Source: Chelatococcus reniformis (GTDB lineage: Bacteria; Pseudomonadota; Alphaproteobacteria; Rhizobiales; Beijerinckiaceae). Taken from it: a stretch of DNA of 64,000 nt. Within the stretch, counting starts at the first letter, position 1. Each line of letters opens with the position of its first letter. A program made the position numbers and the translations under genes. Below, in pieces: positions 9,024 through 17,310 of this stretch. The notes under the pieces were generated by a model that worked only from the letters and a program-made list of their open reading frames with translations, did not search any database and had not been told where the DNA came from. Location: NCBI RefSeq assembly GCF_014640075.1, contig NZ_BMGG01000004.1:567048-631047 (forward strand), read 5' to 3'.

Positions 9024-10963
9024 GGGCGGCGCGGGCCCGAGCGTGGTCCGGGCTTCGGCCCGCGGCCAGGGGCGGTGCGCGGGCTGCGCGGGCCGTCCCG
9101 GTGCCGACCGGGCGGGCCGTCGCGGCGGGGGCCCGAGCGCGGGCCGCCGGCGCCGCGGGGCGGCCCGGAACGCGAGGCGCCTGGTCGCGGCTCACCCTCC
9201 CGGAATGAACCGGGGGAGCGAGCTCCGGGTCGCGTCGGACCGCGGCCCGGCGCGCCGGAGGGCTGCGGCCGATCGGCGCTCCATCCGGGCTTTGGCCGGC
9301 CGCCGCGCTCACTGCGCCCCGCGGCCGGGCGCTTGTCTTGCCGCGCCGGCTCGTCGCGACGCTCGCGCCCGCCGGCGGTCGGCCGATCCTCGGCTCCCCG
9401 TGATCCATCCCGGTACTGCTCCCGGAAGCCTTCGGATCGCCGGCCGCCGTCGCGTCCACCCGATCGTCCTCGGGGGGACTCGCCGCTCCGCTCCGGAGCT
9501 GGCCTCCGCGTCACCCGATCGGGCAGCGCGCCGGCCCGATGGGCGTTCCGCGGCTGGCGCTCCCGCTTGTCCTGCGTCTTTTTTGCCGGCTCGGCGGCGA
9601 CAACGCGCTCCACCAGCACGGTGCGTCCGTCGGGCCGCGCCACGCGGCCGGCGCGCACGTGCCCGCGGGTCGCGCTTTCAGTGCGGGCGGCCTTGGGATC
9701 CTCCCCCCGCCGCGGCTTTCGCGTGCCGCTGCCGCGGGCAAGCTCGGCTTCGTCGTCGCGCCAGATACTGTTCTTGGGCTCGAGCGGATGCCGCCGCGAC
9801 GGGGCGGTGGACGCCTGCTGCGGTGCGCCGCGCGCGGCGCCGGGCTCGTCCGCGCGGCGGGGCCGGCCCGGCCCGAAGCCATCGCGCTCCCGCGACCCTG
9901 CCGCGCGTTCGCCGCGCGGGCGGCCCCGGCCATCCTCGCGGCGGCCCTCGGCTGGCGCATCCGCGCCGGCTGATCTAGGGCGCGGAGACGCGCGCTGGGC
10001 AGGGCGCTGCGGTGCGGCAGCCGGCTCCCGCTCCTGGAGCGGCGAGGCGAAGTCGACGCCGGCGCGCTGGGCCAACTCTTCGCCGAGCTGGTCGCGTAGC
10101 ACCCGGGTGCTGATCTCCTCGACTGCGCCGTCCGCCATATCGCCGAGCTGGAAGGGGCCGAAGGAAAGCCGGATCAGACGATTCACCTGCAACCCCAGGT
10201 GCTCCAGCACCCGCTTGACCTCGCGGTTCTTGCCCTCGCGCAGGCCGATCATCAGCCAGATGTTGTCGCCCTGCTGGCGCTGGATGCTGGCCTGAATCGG
10301 GCCGTAGTGCATGCCATCGACGGTGATGCCTTGGGAGAGCCGCTCCAGAGCGTCCGCGCCGACCGAGCCGAAGGCGCGCACCCGGTAGCGCCTGAGCCAG
10401 CCGGTGTCGGGATGGGCAAGAACGCGGGCCAGGCCACCGTCGTTGGTGAGCAGCAGCAAGCCCTCGGTGTTGATGTCGAGCCGGCCGATGGAGATGACGC
10501 GCGGCAGATCCGGCGGCAGGCGGCTGAAGACCGTGGGTCGTCCCTCCGGATCGTGCTTGGTGGTCACCAGGCCTGCCGGCTTGTGGTAGAGCCAGAGGCG
10601 CGTGCGCTCGCGCGCCGGCAGGGCTTGCCCATCGATGGTGATGCGGTCGCCGGGTCCGACATTGATGGCCGGGGATTGCACCGTGCCGCCGTTGAGGGTC
10701 ACACGGGCAGCGGCGATCATGTCCTCCGCGTCGCGCCGCGAGGCGACTCCGGCACGCGCGATGACCTTGGCAATGCGCTCGCGGCCGTCGTCCCGCTGCG
10801 GCTGCTCGGACTTCGGTCGCCGTTGCGGCTTCTTGCCCGCCGGCAGCCGCCCGCTGCCCTCCGCGGCGCCCTGCGGTCGCCGCGGCGGTCCGCGGCGGTC
10901 GTCGCGGTTTTTCGAAGGGGGGCCCTTGCGAGCCGGACGATCTTTGTCCGTTCTGTCGCTCAT
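9020..10963 (-). CDS. RsuA/RluB-family pseudouridine synthase with a giant disordered tail
   Basis: A 647-residue protein that isomerises uridine in rRNA, probably the RluB/RluE/RsuA type. The order is a basic N-terminal segment (1-60), an S4 RNA-binding domain (about 60-115, IAKVIARAGVASRRDAEDMI) and the catalytic domain (about 120-300) with GRLDINTEGLLLLTNDG containing the catalytic Asp. About 345 residues of low-complexity Arg/Gly/Pro/Ser/Glu-rich sequence follow to the C-terminus. Family members are usually 230-300 residues, so the tail is an extreme extension, though Hyphomicrobiales often have shorter ones. It overlaps rsmD and is divergent from tadA across 68 bp. Confidence 0.9.
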   Translation of the reverse strand: MSDRTDKDRPARKGPPSKNRDDRRGPPRRPQGAAEGSGRLPAGKKPQRRPKSEQPQRDDGRERIAKVIARAGVASRRDAEDMIAAARVTLNGGTVQSPAINVGPGDRITIDGQALPARERTRLWLYHKPAGLVTTKHDPEGRPTVFSRLPPDLPRVISIGRLDINTEGLLLLTNDGGLARVLAHPDTGWLRRYRVRAFGSVGADALERLSQGITVDGMHYGPIQASIQRQQGDNIWLMIGLREGKNREVKRVLEHLGLQVNRLIRLSFGPFQLGDMADGAVEEISTRVLRDQLGEELAQRAGVDFASPLQEREPAAAPQRPAQRASPRPRSAGADAPAEGRREDGRGRPRGERAAGSRERDGFGPGRPRRADEPGAARGAPQQASTAPSRRHPLEPKNSIWRDDEAELARGSGTRKPRRGEDPKAARTESATRGHVRAGRVARPDGRTVLVERVVAAEPAKKTQDKRERQPRNAHRAGALPDRVTRRPAPERSGESPRGRSGGRDGGRRSEGFREQYRDGSRGAEDRPTAGGRERRDEPARQDKRPAAGRSERGGRPKPGWSADRPQPSGAPGRGPTRPGARSPGSFREGEPRPGASRSGPPRGAGGPRSGPRRDGPPGRHRDGPRSPRTAPGRGPKPGPRSGPRRP

Positions 10964-11031
10964 CCCCGCCTGATAGCAGAGGTCGGAGGGCTAAGCGAGG
11001 CAAGGAACGCATCCGATGCGGACGAGGGACG

Positions 11032-11496
11032 ATGAGTGACGACGGCCGGCCGGCGGAGCCCCGCCCGATGCAGGTGGCGCTCGCCGAAGCGCAGGCCGCG
11101 GCCGCGCGCGGCGAGGTGCCGGTGGGGGCCGTCGTGGTGCGGCACGGCGAGATCATCGCCCGCGCCGGCAATCGCCCGCGCGAGCTCTCGGATCCGACCG
11201 CGCATGCGGAGCTCTTGGCGATCAGGGCAGCTGCACACCGGCTCGGCAGCGAGCGGCTGATCGGCTGCGACCTCTATGTGACGCTCGAGCCTTGTGCCAT
11301 GTGTGCGGCGGCAATCTCCTTCGCCCGCATTCGCCGGCTCTATTTCGGGGCCGAGGACCCCAAGGGCGGCGCGGTGGCGCACGGCGTGCGCTTCTTCTCG
11401 TCGCCGAGTTGCCATCACGCGCCCGAGGTCTATGGCGGCTTCGCCGAACGGGAGGCCGCCGGCCTGCTGAAGACATTTTTTCGCGAGAAGCGGTGA
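11032..11496 (+). CDS. tadA: tRNA(adenosine34) deaminase / cytidine-deaminase family
   Basis: A 154-residue zinc deaminase expected to convert A34 of tRNA-Arg(ACG) to inosine. The active site is clear: HAELLAIR supplies the zinc His and the proton-shuttling Glu, and TLEPCAMCAAA the two zinc Cys. The C-terminal FFREKR ending is typical. The start ATG 11032 lies in GACGATGAG. It is divergent from the pseudouridine synthase and convergent with the HAD gene. Related nucleoside deaminases share these motifs, but the length and the PCAMC form fit TadA best. Confidence 0.93.
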   Translation: MSDDGRPAEPRPMQVALAEAQAAAARGEVPVGAVVVRHGEIIARAGNRPRELSDPTAHAELLAIRAAAHRLGSERLIGCDLYVTLEPCAMCAAAISFARIRRLYFGAEDPKGGAVAHGVRFFSSPSCHHAPEVYGGFAEREAAGLLKTFFREKR

Positions 11497-11531
11497 TGCC
11501 GGGCCCCCGGCGGCCGGCGGCATTCCCTGGC

Positions 11532-12236
11532 TCAGCAGCTGTGCATCGGTCCGAGCAACCGTGCCGCGATCACCTCCACCTCCGCCCAGGACGATGCCAT
11601 GTGCACCGCACCCGCTTCCTGAAGTCTCGCCGCGTGGCCGTCGCGAATGTGGGAGGCGGCACACAGCCCGATCGCCGTCATGCCGGCGGCTGTCGCAGCC
11701 CTGATGCCGCCGGCGCTGTCCTCGATGACGAGGCACGCGCGCGGATCGACGCCGAGCCGGCGCGCCGCCAACAGGAAGATGTCCGGATACGGCTTACCGC
11801 GCGCCACCTGGTCGGCGCTGAAGACAGTGCCGGCGAATTCCGCCTCGAGGCCCAGAAGCGATAGACACAGCGCCAGGCGGTCCGCCGAGCTCGATGAGGC
11901 GATGCAGCGAGGGACACCGCCGAACTTGCGGATGAAGGCACTGGCGCCCCGCACTTCCTGCAAGTCGTCGCGAAACCGGTCCAGGGTGGCAAGCTTGAGG
12001 CGCTCCGCGAAGTCGGGCGGGAGGGGCTTTCCCACGTCCGTTTCGATCGCCGCCATCACGTCGACGGAGCGCCGGCCGCAGTAGCGGGAGAGGGCATCGT
12101 CCAATGTCGTCGGTGGGCCGAGGGCGCTGACGAACTCGGCCAGCACCGCATTCGCCAAGGTCTCGCTGTCGGCCACGACGCCATCGAAGTCGAAGATCAG
12201 CGCGCTCGATGCCTGTTCCCGCGGGACGGTGCCCAC
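11532..12236 (-). CDS. HAD-superfamily hydrolase (beta-phosphoglucomutase/phosphoglycolate-phosphatase-like)
   Basis: A 234-residue haloacid-dehalogenase-fold phosphatase. Motif I is FDFDGVVADSE with the nucleophile Asp, motif II SSSSADR, motif III the Lys of GKPYPD, and motif IV EDSAGG. An alpha-helical cap lies between motifs I and II, as in subfamily IA. Substrate unknown. The GTG start at 12236 is only 1 bp after the stop of the upstream dehalogenase gene, so the two are almost certainly co-transcribed. HAD enzymes often dephosphorylate sugar phosphates or phosphoglycolate; a link to the dehalogenase (glycolate product) is speculative. Confidence 0.85.
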   Translation of the reverse strand: MGTVPREQASSALIFDFDGVVADSETLANAVLAEFVSALGPPTTLDDALSRYCGRRSVDVMAAIETDVGKPLPPDFAERLKLATLDRFRDDLQEVRGASAFIRKFGGVPRCIASSSSADRLALCLSLLGLEAEFAGTVFSADQVARGKPYPDIFLLAARRLGVDPRACLVIEDSAGGIRAATAAGMTAIGLCAASHIRDGHAARLQEAGAVHMASSWAEVEVIAARLLGPMHSC

Positions 12237-12237
12237 G

Positions 12238-13143
12238 TCACGTCGTCAGGAACGGCAGCACGGCGTCGAGCGTGCCCTGCGGGTTCTCCTCCGCCACAAA
12301 ATGGCCGGCCTTGACCGGATGGCCCGAGGCGTTCGGCGCGAAGGTGGCGCGCCAGGCGTCGAGCGGGCCGGCCCCGGTGGCGGCGATCCCCGTCTCACCC
12401 CAGACCACATGGGTCGGGCAGCCGAGGGTCTTGCCGGCGTCGCGGTCGGCCTGGTCGCAGCCCAGATCCGTGCTCGCGCCGGCGCGATAGTCCTCGCAGC
12501 ACGCGTGGATGCGGCTGGGATCGTCGAAGAACGCCGCATAGTGGGCCAGCGCCGCGGGGTCGAACGCCTCGAGCGTGCGGCTCGCCGTCCAACCCGCCAG
12601 CGTATGCTCGAGGTAGAAGCACGCGCTGGGTCCGATCAGGCGCTCGGGCAGGGGCTCCGGCTGGGCCAGGAACAGCCAGTGATAAGCCCGCATCGCGCGC
12701 TTGGAATCCATGCTGTCCCACATCGCCAGGGTCGGCACGATGTCGAGCAGGACGAGCTTGGCCAGGCGGCCGGGATGGTCGAGGGCCAGCCGGTAGCCGA
12801 CCCGCGCGCCGCGGTCGTGTCCCATGTAGGCGAAATGCACATGGCCGAGCGCCTCCATGACGGCGATCACGTCCTTGGCCATCTCGCGCTTGCTGTAGAC
12901 CGTGTGCGCCTTGTCGGCTCGCGGCACGTCGGACCAGCCGTAGCCCCGCAGGTCGAGGGCGACCACCTGGAAGTGTTCGGCGAGCTTCGGCGCCAGGCGA
13001 TGCCACATGACGTGCGATTGTGGATAGCCGTGGACGAGGACGAGCGGCGGCCCGGAGCCGCCGGAACGGGCGAAGATGCGTCCCCCGGCGGCGTCGATCC
13101 AATGGGACTGGAAGCCCGGAAACAGATCTGCAAGGTCAGCCAT
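12238..13143 (-). CDS. Haloacetate (fluoroacetate) dehalogenase-like alpha/beta hydrolase
   Basis: A 301-residue alpha/beta hydrolase. Counting from the first Met, the nucleophile is D110 in GHDRGARVG with R111 and R114, the acid is D134, the halide-site pair is H155-W156 in YHWLFLAQ, Y219 lies in CEDYR, and the catalytic His is H281. From memory these match, almost number for number, the catalytic and halide-binding residues of Rhodopseudomonas fluoroacetate dehalogenase RPA1163 (D110, R111, R114, D134, H155, W156, Y219, H280). The enzyme would hydrolyse haloacetates to glycolate. Epoxide hydrolases share the fold but not the HW pair. It precedes the HAD gene with 1 bp between them. Confidence 0.85.
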   Translation of the reverse strand: MADLADLFPGFQSHWIDAAGGRIFARSGGSGPPLVLVHGYPQSHVMWHRLAPKLAEHFQVVALDLRGYGWSDVPRADKAHTVYSKREMAKDVIAVMEALGHVHFAYMGHDRGARVGYRLALDHPGRLAKLVLLDIVPTLAMWDSMDSKRAMRAYHWLFLAQPEPLPERLIGPSACFYLEHTLAGWTASRTLEAFDPAALAHYAAFFDDPSRIHACCEDYRAGASTDLGCDQADRDAGKTLGCPTHVVWGETGIAATGAGPLDAWRATFAPNASGHPVKAGHFVAEENPQGTLDAVLPFLTT

Positions 13144-13274
13144 GGTCGATCTCCCGTCCTGGGCCCGCCGGCCGTGAATGTCCGTGCAGCCGCATGCTCA
13201 TCGCGCGGCACGGACATGCCCCACCCATGAATCTAGCGCGGCAAGCGGGTGGATTCACGCGAACGCGGCCTGAG

Positions 13275-14546
13275 CTAGAGGCGGATCGCCAACACCTTGT
13301 CGACGCGGCGGCCGTCCATGTCGACCACCTCGAAGCGCCAACCCAGCGCCTCGACGCTGTCGCCCGTCGCCGGCAGCCGCTGCATGGCGGCGATGACCAG
13401 GCCGGCGACGGTGTCGTAGTCTCGCTCCTCGGGCAGCCCGACGCCGACGATGTCGGCCATTTCGTCGGCCGGTAGAGAACCGGCGAGCAGCCATGAGCCG
13501 TCCTCGCGCTGGATTGCGCTGTCCTCCTCGGGTTCGTCCGAGCGGAAGGCGCCGACAATCGCCGCCAGCGCGTCGGCCGGTGTGACGATACCCTCGAAGT
13601 GGCCGTACTCGTCGTGGACCAGCGCCATCGGCACCGCGGCGTGCTGAAGCGCTTCCAGCACCCCGAGCGCATCGAGCGTATCGGGGACCACCGGGGCTGG
13701 GTGCAGATGGGCCCGGACGTCGAGCGGTCGGCCGGCGAGCACCCCCGCCAACAGATCACGGACGGTGACGACGCCGACGACATCGTCCGGATCCTTGTCG
13801 ATCACCGGCAGGCGGGAGTGCGGACTTGCCTCCACGCGCGCCCGCATGGTCGCTTCGTCGTCGCCGAGGTCGAGCCAATCGACATCCGTGCGCGGCGTCA
13901 TCAGCCCGCGCACGGAGCGGTCGCCCAAGCGCAGCACGCCGCCGATCATGCGGTGTTCCGCCGGCTCGATGACCCCGGCCGTCCGCGCTTCCGCCACGAT
14001 CGTGCGAATCTCCTCTTCGGTCACGGCCGCGGCGGAGGCTGCCCTGGAGCCAAGGATGCGCATGATCGCCTGCGTGGTGGAATCGAGAAACCAGACCAGC
14101 GGGCCGGCGGCGACGGCGAGCGAGCGCATGGCCGGGGCCATGGTGCAGGCGATGCTTTCCGGATTGCGCAGTGCCAGATGCTTGGGCACGAGCTCGCCGA
14201 TGATGACCGACAAGAGCGTGATGACGCCGATCACCACCCCGTAGCCGATCGGCTCGGCAACGCGCTGGGCGAGGCCCTGCGCCGCGATCGACGCGCCGAG
14301 CCGCTCACCGAGGGCCGCGCCGGAAAAGGTTCCGGCGAGGATGCCGACCAGCGTGATGCCGATCTGTACGGTCGACAGGAAGCGTCCCGGCGCCTCGGCG
14401 AGCGCCAGGGCCGCGGCCGCGCCCGGCCTGCCGCGCAAGACGAGCGCCTTGAGCCGTCCCTTGCGGGCGGAGACCACGGCCAGTTCGGATACAGCGAAGA
14501 GCCCGTTCAAGACGATCAGAACGGCCGCAATGATGAGTTCGAACAC
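13275..14546 (-). CDS. CorC/HlyC-family membrane protein (DUF21 + CBS domains)
   Basis: A 423-residue inner-membrane protein of the CNNM/CorC type, implicated in divalent cation (Mg2+/Co2+) efflux or tolerance. The N-terminal DUF21 region (about 1-200) begins ELIIAAVLIVLNGLFAVSE and has about four hydrophobic segments. A CBS pair follows (about 205-325; GLMTPRTDVDWLDL, LPVIDKDPDDVVGVV). The C-terminal transporter-associated CorC_HlyC domain (about 335-423) includes the LPATGDSVEALGWRFEV-like segment. Start is GTG 14546. Length is normal. Monocistronic by spacing. Confidence 0.9.
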   Translation of the reverse strand: MFELIIAAVLIVLNGLFAVSELAVVSARKGRLKALVLRGRPGAAAALALAEAPGRFLSTVQIGITLVGILAGTFSGAALGERLGASIAAQGLAQRVAEPIGYGVVIGVITLLSVIIGELVPKHLALRNPESIACTMAPAMRSLAVAAGPLVWFLDSTTQAIMRILGSRAASAAAVTEEEIRTIVAEARTAGVIEPAEHRMIGGVLRLGDRSVRGLMTPRTDVDWLDLGDDEATMRARVEASPHSRLPVIDKDPDDVVGVVTVRDLLAGVLAGRPLDVRAHLHPAPVVPDTLDALGVLEALQHAAVPMALVHDEYGHFEGIVTPADALAAIVGAFRSDEPEEDSAIQREDGSWLLAGSLPADEMADIVGVGLPEERDYDTVAGLVIAAMQRLPATGDSVEALGWRFEVVDMDGRRVDKVLAIRL

Positions 14547-14860
14547 GGATCATGTCAGGCCGGCCCATCGACCGGGCGGCCGCTCCCTTCGCAGGCGGGA
14601 ACCATGGCCGCTCGGCGGTTGCAAATCAACCGCGGCTTGACGGTGGCATCGGCTGCGGCGGCGATGCCCGGAGACTTGACAGTTCGCTCACAGCGATGTT
14701 CATCTTTCGTTCATGCGGGAAGCCGCAGTTTACCGTCGGTGACGGGCCGCGGCACCAGCCGATTGCCCTTCGCCATGGCAATGTGGATTTCGCCGGCCGG
14801 CGCTTAGAGCGGCCTGGTTTCCGGGGCGTGCCGGCCGCTCCAAGACGTGGGGGATGTCCA
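14547..14860. other. Intergenic stretch, possible promoter only
   Basis: About 314 bp between a leftward and a rightward gene. A consensus-like TTGACA lies at 14676-14681, but the hexamer 17 nt downstream (TTCATC) is a poor -10, so no promoter is claimed. A fragment at 14805-14857 (AGAGCGGCCTGG) resembles the ends of the dispersed repeats. No small gene seen. Confidence 0.45.
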
Positions 14861-15331
14861 ATGAAGATGCGTATTGCCGGAGTTGGCTCGACCATGCTGG
14901 CGGGCGCCATGCTGGCCGGTGCCATGTTTGCCGCGGCCTCGCCCGCGAGCGCTCTCACCATGCAGGAGTGCAGCGCCAAGTATAACGCCGCCAAGACGGC
15001 CGGTACGCTGGGCACCCAGAAATGGAACGATTTCCGAAAGGCGGAATGCGGGGAAGGGGCGGCGGCTCCCGCTGCTGCCGCCGGAGGCGCGCCCGCCGCG
15101 GCCGCTCCGGCCGCAGCTGCTCCTGCGGCCGCGCCGGCGGCTGCCGGCAGCGCCGTCTTCCCGTCGGCGATCTCGACCAAGTATTCGAGCGAGAAGCCGG
15201 GGGTGGCGCGCCGCAAGACCTGCAGCGATCAGTACCAGGCCAACAAGACGAGCAACGGCAACGGCGGCCTCAAGTGGATCCAGAAGGGCGGCGGCTACTA
15301 CAGCGAGTGCAACAAGCACCTGAAGGGCTGA
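14861..15331 (+). CDS. Small exported protein with two related Cys-pair modules
   Basis: A 156-residue protein with a signal peptide (hydrophobic to about residue 28, cleavage near ASA). Two modules flank a low-complexity Ala/Pro linker (about residues 66-102). The first runs from CSAKYNAAK through QKWNDF to AEC and the second from CSDQYQANK through LKWIQK to SEC. Both have a Cys-Ser-x-x-Tyr start, a central Lys-Trp and a terminal Glu-Cys, so they look like an internal duplication with one disulfide each. Similar short proteins are frequent in Hyphomicrobiales, but no function is known to me. A hairpin terminator candidate follows. Confidence 0.75.
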   Translation: MKMRIAGVGSTMLAGAMLAGAMFAAASPASALTMQECSAKYNAAKTAGTLGTQKWNDFRKAECGEGAAAPAAAAGGAPAAAAPAAAAPAAAPAAAGSAVFPSAISTKYSSEKPGVARRKTCSDQYQANKTSNGNGGLKWIQKGGGYYSECNKHLKG

Positions 15332-15363
15332 CGCGCCCCGACAACACGGCGGGCCGGGTCGAG

Positions 15364-15395
15364 CGAGGGCGCCACAGCGGTGCCCTCGTGTCTTT
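15364..15395 (+). terminator. Candidate intrinsic terminator
   Basis: Arms CGAGGGCGCC (15364-15373) and GGTGCCCTCG (15379-15388) form a 10-bp stem with one G-T pair and a 5-nt loop, followed by TGTCTTT. It lies 33 bp after the stop of the small exported protein and fits a rho-independent terminator, though the T-run is short. Confidence 0.55.
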
Positions 15396-15583
15396 CGACT
15401 AGTCCGGGCAGTCCATGCCGACACGGGCACGGGCGCCCGTGTATCACCTCGCAGGATGGCGGGCGTATCCGTCATGCCGGCCATGAGCACCGATCGCTTG
15501 AGCGCGCCCGACTTTCGTCTATAGACCGGCCACGGGCTTGCGTCGGGCAGATGCAGCTCCGACAGGCGGGGAGGCGTTAGGTG

Positions 15584-16402
15584 ATGGCTCAGAACGAGAC
15601 GGGCTCGGTACAGGCCGTGCCTGCCGGCTGGACGCGGCTGCACGCGTTCGACGCGATCTCCAATTTCCGCGACTTCGGCGGCTATCCGACCGATGGCGGC
15701 CGCTCGGTGGTCACCCGCCGACTGTTCCGCGCTGCCAACCAGGCGCTGGCGACCGACGCCGACCTGACGCGGCTTGCGGCGCTCGGCCTCGAAGTCGTCG
15801 TCGACCTGCGTCGGCCCACCGAGCGCGCCGGCCAGCCATCGCGCCGCCCGGCCGATTGGCTGGCACAGGTGATCGAGAATGATTTCGGCGACGAGGCCGA
15901 GCCGCCGCACCTCACCTTCCTGCGGCAGGGCGACGTGTCTCCCGCCACCATCGAGAGCTATCTTCAGGGCTACTACCGCGCGGCCCTGTTCGAAGAGCGC
16001 CATACGGATCTGTTTACCCGCTGCTTCGCGGCGCTGAAGACGTTGGACGGGGCCATCCTCATTCATTGCGCTGCCGGAAAGGACCGCACCGGGCTCCTGG
16101 TGGCCTTGATCCAACTGGCGCTCGGCGTGCACCGCGACGATGTCATCGCCGACTACCTCCTCACCAATGCGACGAGCCTCGTCGCCGACCGGATGGAGAC
16201 GGTGCGCAAGTCCCTGACCGAGGGGCTCGGTCGGGAGGTCCCGGAGGCCGCGGTCCGCGCCTTCCTGGGAGTCGAGGCGCGTTATCTGGATACGGCGCTG
16301 CGGATCGCCACCGAGCGGTGCGGCTCGATCGACAACTATCTCCGCGAACTCGGTGTATCCGAGGCCGACCAGCGGGCGCTCGTCCAGCGTTTTACCAACT
16401 GA
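15584..16402 (+). CDS. Tyrosine/dual-specificity protein phosphatase family protein
   Basis: A 272-residue protein with the Cys-phosphatase P-loop HCAAGKDRTG near residue 165, preceded by SNFRDFGGY and VVDLRRPTER, as in the IphP/LipA-like bacterial tyrosine phosphatase family. It should hydrolyse phosphotyrosine or possibly phosphoinositides; the KDR form of the P-loop is shared with enzymes active on phosphoinositides. No signal peptide. ATG 15584 is chosen over GTG 15581 because GGGAGG at 15569-15574 is spaced 9 nt away. No partner kinase is visible nearby. Confidence 0.85.
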   Translation: MAQNETGSVQAVPAGWTRLHAFDAISNFRDFGGYPTDGGRSVVTRRLFRAANQALATDADLTRLAALGLEVVVDLRRPTERAGQPSRRPADWLAQVIENDFGDEAEPPHLTFLRQGDVSPATIESYLQGYYRAALFEERHTDLFTRCFAALKTLDGAILIHCAAGKDRTGLLVALIQLALGVHRDDVIADYLLTNATSLVADRMETVRKSLTEGLGREVPEAAVRAFLGVEARYLDTALRIATERCGSIDNYLRELGVSEADQRALVQRFTN

Positions 16403-16451
16403 GCTGCCGGGCTACGAGATCCGGGATGGGCCGTGAAGGTGCGTTGTCGCC

Positions 16452-16922
16452 ATGATCGAGCAGGTCTTCAGCAAGAACAGGCATGATAAGCTGGGGCTGA
16501 CCTGGAAGGCCTGGGCAGCCATCGCCGTGGTGGCCGCGATCGCGGCCGGCGGGATGCTCCTGCTCGGCGAGGCCGCCGACGACACGCCGGTCTCGGCGAC
16601 GCCCACGCGTGAGCTGACCCCGCAAGAGCAGGCGGTCCTGGTCAAGGCGCTGTCGCCGGGGCTCAACCAGCCCGCGACCATCCAGTGGCGCTGGCTGCCG
16701 CTCAGCACCAAGACCTTCGAGAAGGGGCAGGGGCGCTATTGCGGCTACCTCAACGCCAAGGATGGCTTTGGCAACGATCTGGGCTTCCAGCCGTTCCTGT
16801 CAGCCGTCACGACCTCGCACGGCCACATCGACTCCGGCGAACTGGCCCTGCTGGCGACGGACGACGAGGCGCTGGCGACGGTCAAGCGCATGTGCGCCCA
16901 ATCCGGCTACGAGATTCCCTGA
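16452..16922 (+). CDS. Membrane-anchored protein of unknown function
   Basis: A 156-residue protein with a single N-terminal membrane anchor (about residues 18-41, AWAAIAVVAAIAAGGMLLLG) after a short basic cytoplasmic start, and a roughly 110-residue periplasmic domain. That domain contains RYCGYLNAKDGFGNDLGF and a second Cys near the end (MCAQSGYEIP), possibly forming a disulfide. The Trp/Tyr-rich middle suggests a small globular fold. Convergent with the next small gene. Family not recognised. Confidence 0.65.
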   Translation: MIEQVFSKNRHDKLGLTWKAWAAIAVVAAIAAGGMLLLGEAADDTPVSATPTRELTPQEQAVLVKALSPGLNQPATIQWRWLPLSTKTFEKGQGRYCGYLNAKDGFGNDLGFQPFLSAVTTSHGHIDSGELALLATDDEALATVKRMCAQSGYEIP

Positions 16923-16986
16923 CGGCAGGCGCGTTGACGATCCACGTCGCGGCCCGGCGCGGGGCATGATCACTTTCAGATCAGCA

Positions 16987-17208
16987 TCAATTGCTGCCGC
17001 CGACCTCCCTGGCGAGCGACAGGACATGCTTGGCCACGGCGCGGCTGACGTTGCGCTTGTATTTGCGGTGGACGAGCTGGCCATTGTGGTAGATGTCGTG
17101 CTCGACGTAGAGCCGCTCGCCGTCCCAGCGCAGGACGTTGTCGGTCTCGGTCGTCTCGACGACGCCGAGGTCCTCGATGAAGCGGCCTTCGATCTGTTTG
17201 TCGAGCAT
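16987..17208 (-). CDS. Small protein of unknown function (73 aa)
   Basis: A 73-residue hydrophilic protein, MLDKQIEGRFIEDLGVVET at the start, without signal peptide or membrane segment. An AAGGGGGA ribosome site about 8 nt before ATG 17208 and balanced amino-acid use support real coding. It contains LRWDGERLYVEHDIYHNG, suggesting a small beta-rich fold. It lies 102 bp downstream of the gshA stop on the same strand as gshA. No function can be proposed. Confidence 0.6.
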   Translation of the reverse strand: MLDKQIEGRFIEDLGVVETTETDNVLRWDGERLYVEHDIYHNGQLVHRKYKRNVSRAVAKHVLSLAREVGGSN

Positions 17209-17310
17209 GGCGTTCGTCCCCCTTGGAGTGCCTTGCCTATTCGTTTGCGGCTGCGCCGCTGCGGAGCATGGGCCCGTCGCGGCACGCTGTCCATCCGATT
17301 GCCGGTGCGA

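Noticed and set aside
8214-10295. A 693-codon plus-strand open frame opposite rsmD and the pseudouridine synthase
   Set aside because: Antisense to genuine motifs; its Arg/Pro-rich content mirrors the tail of the synthase.
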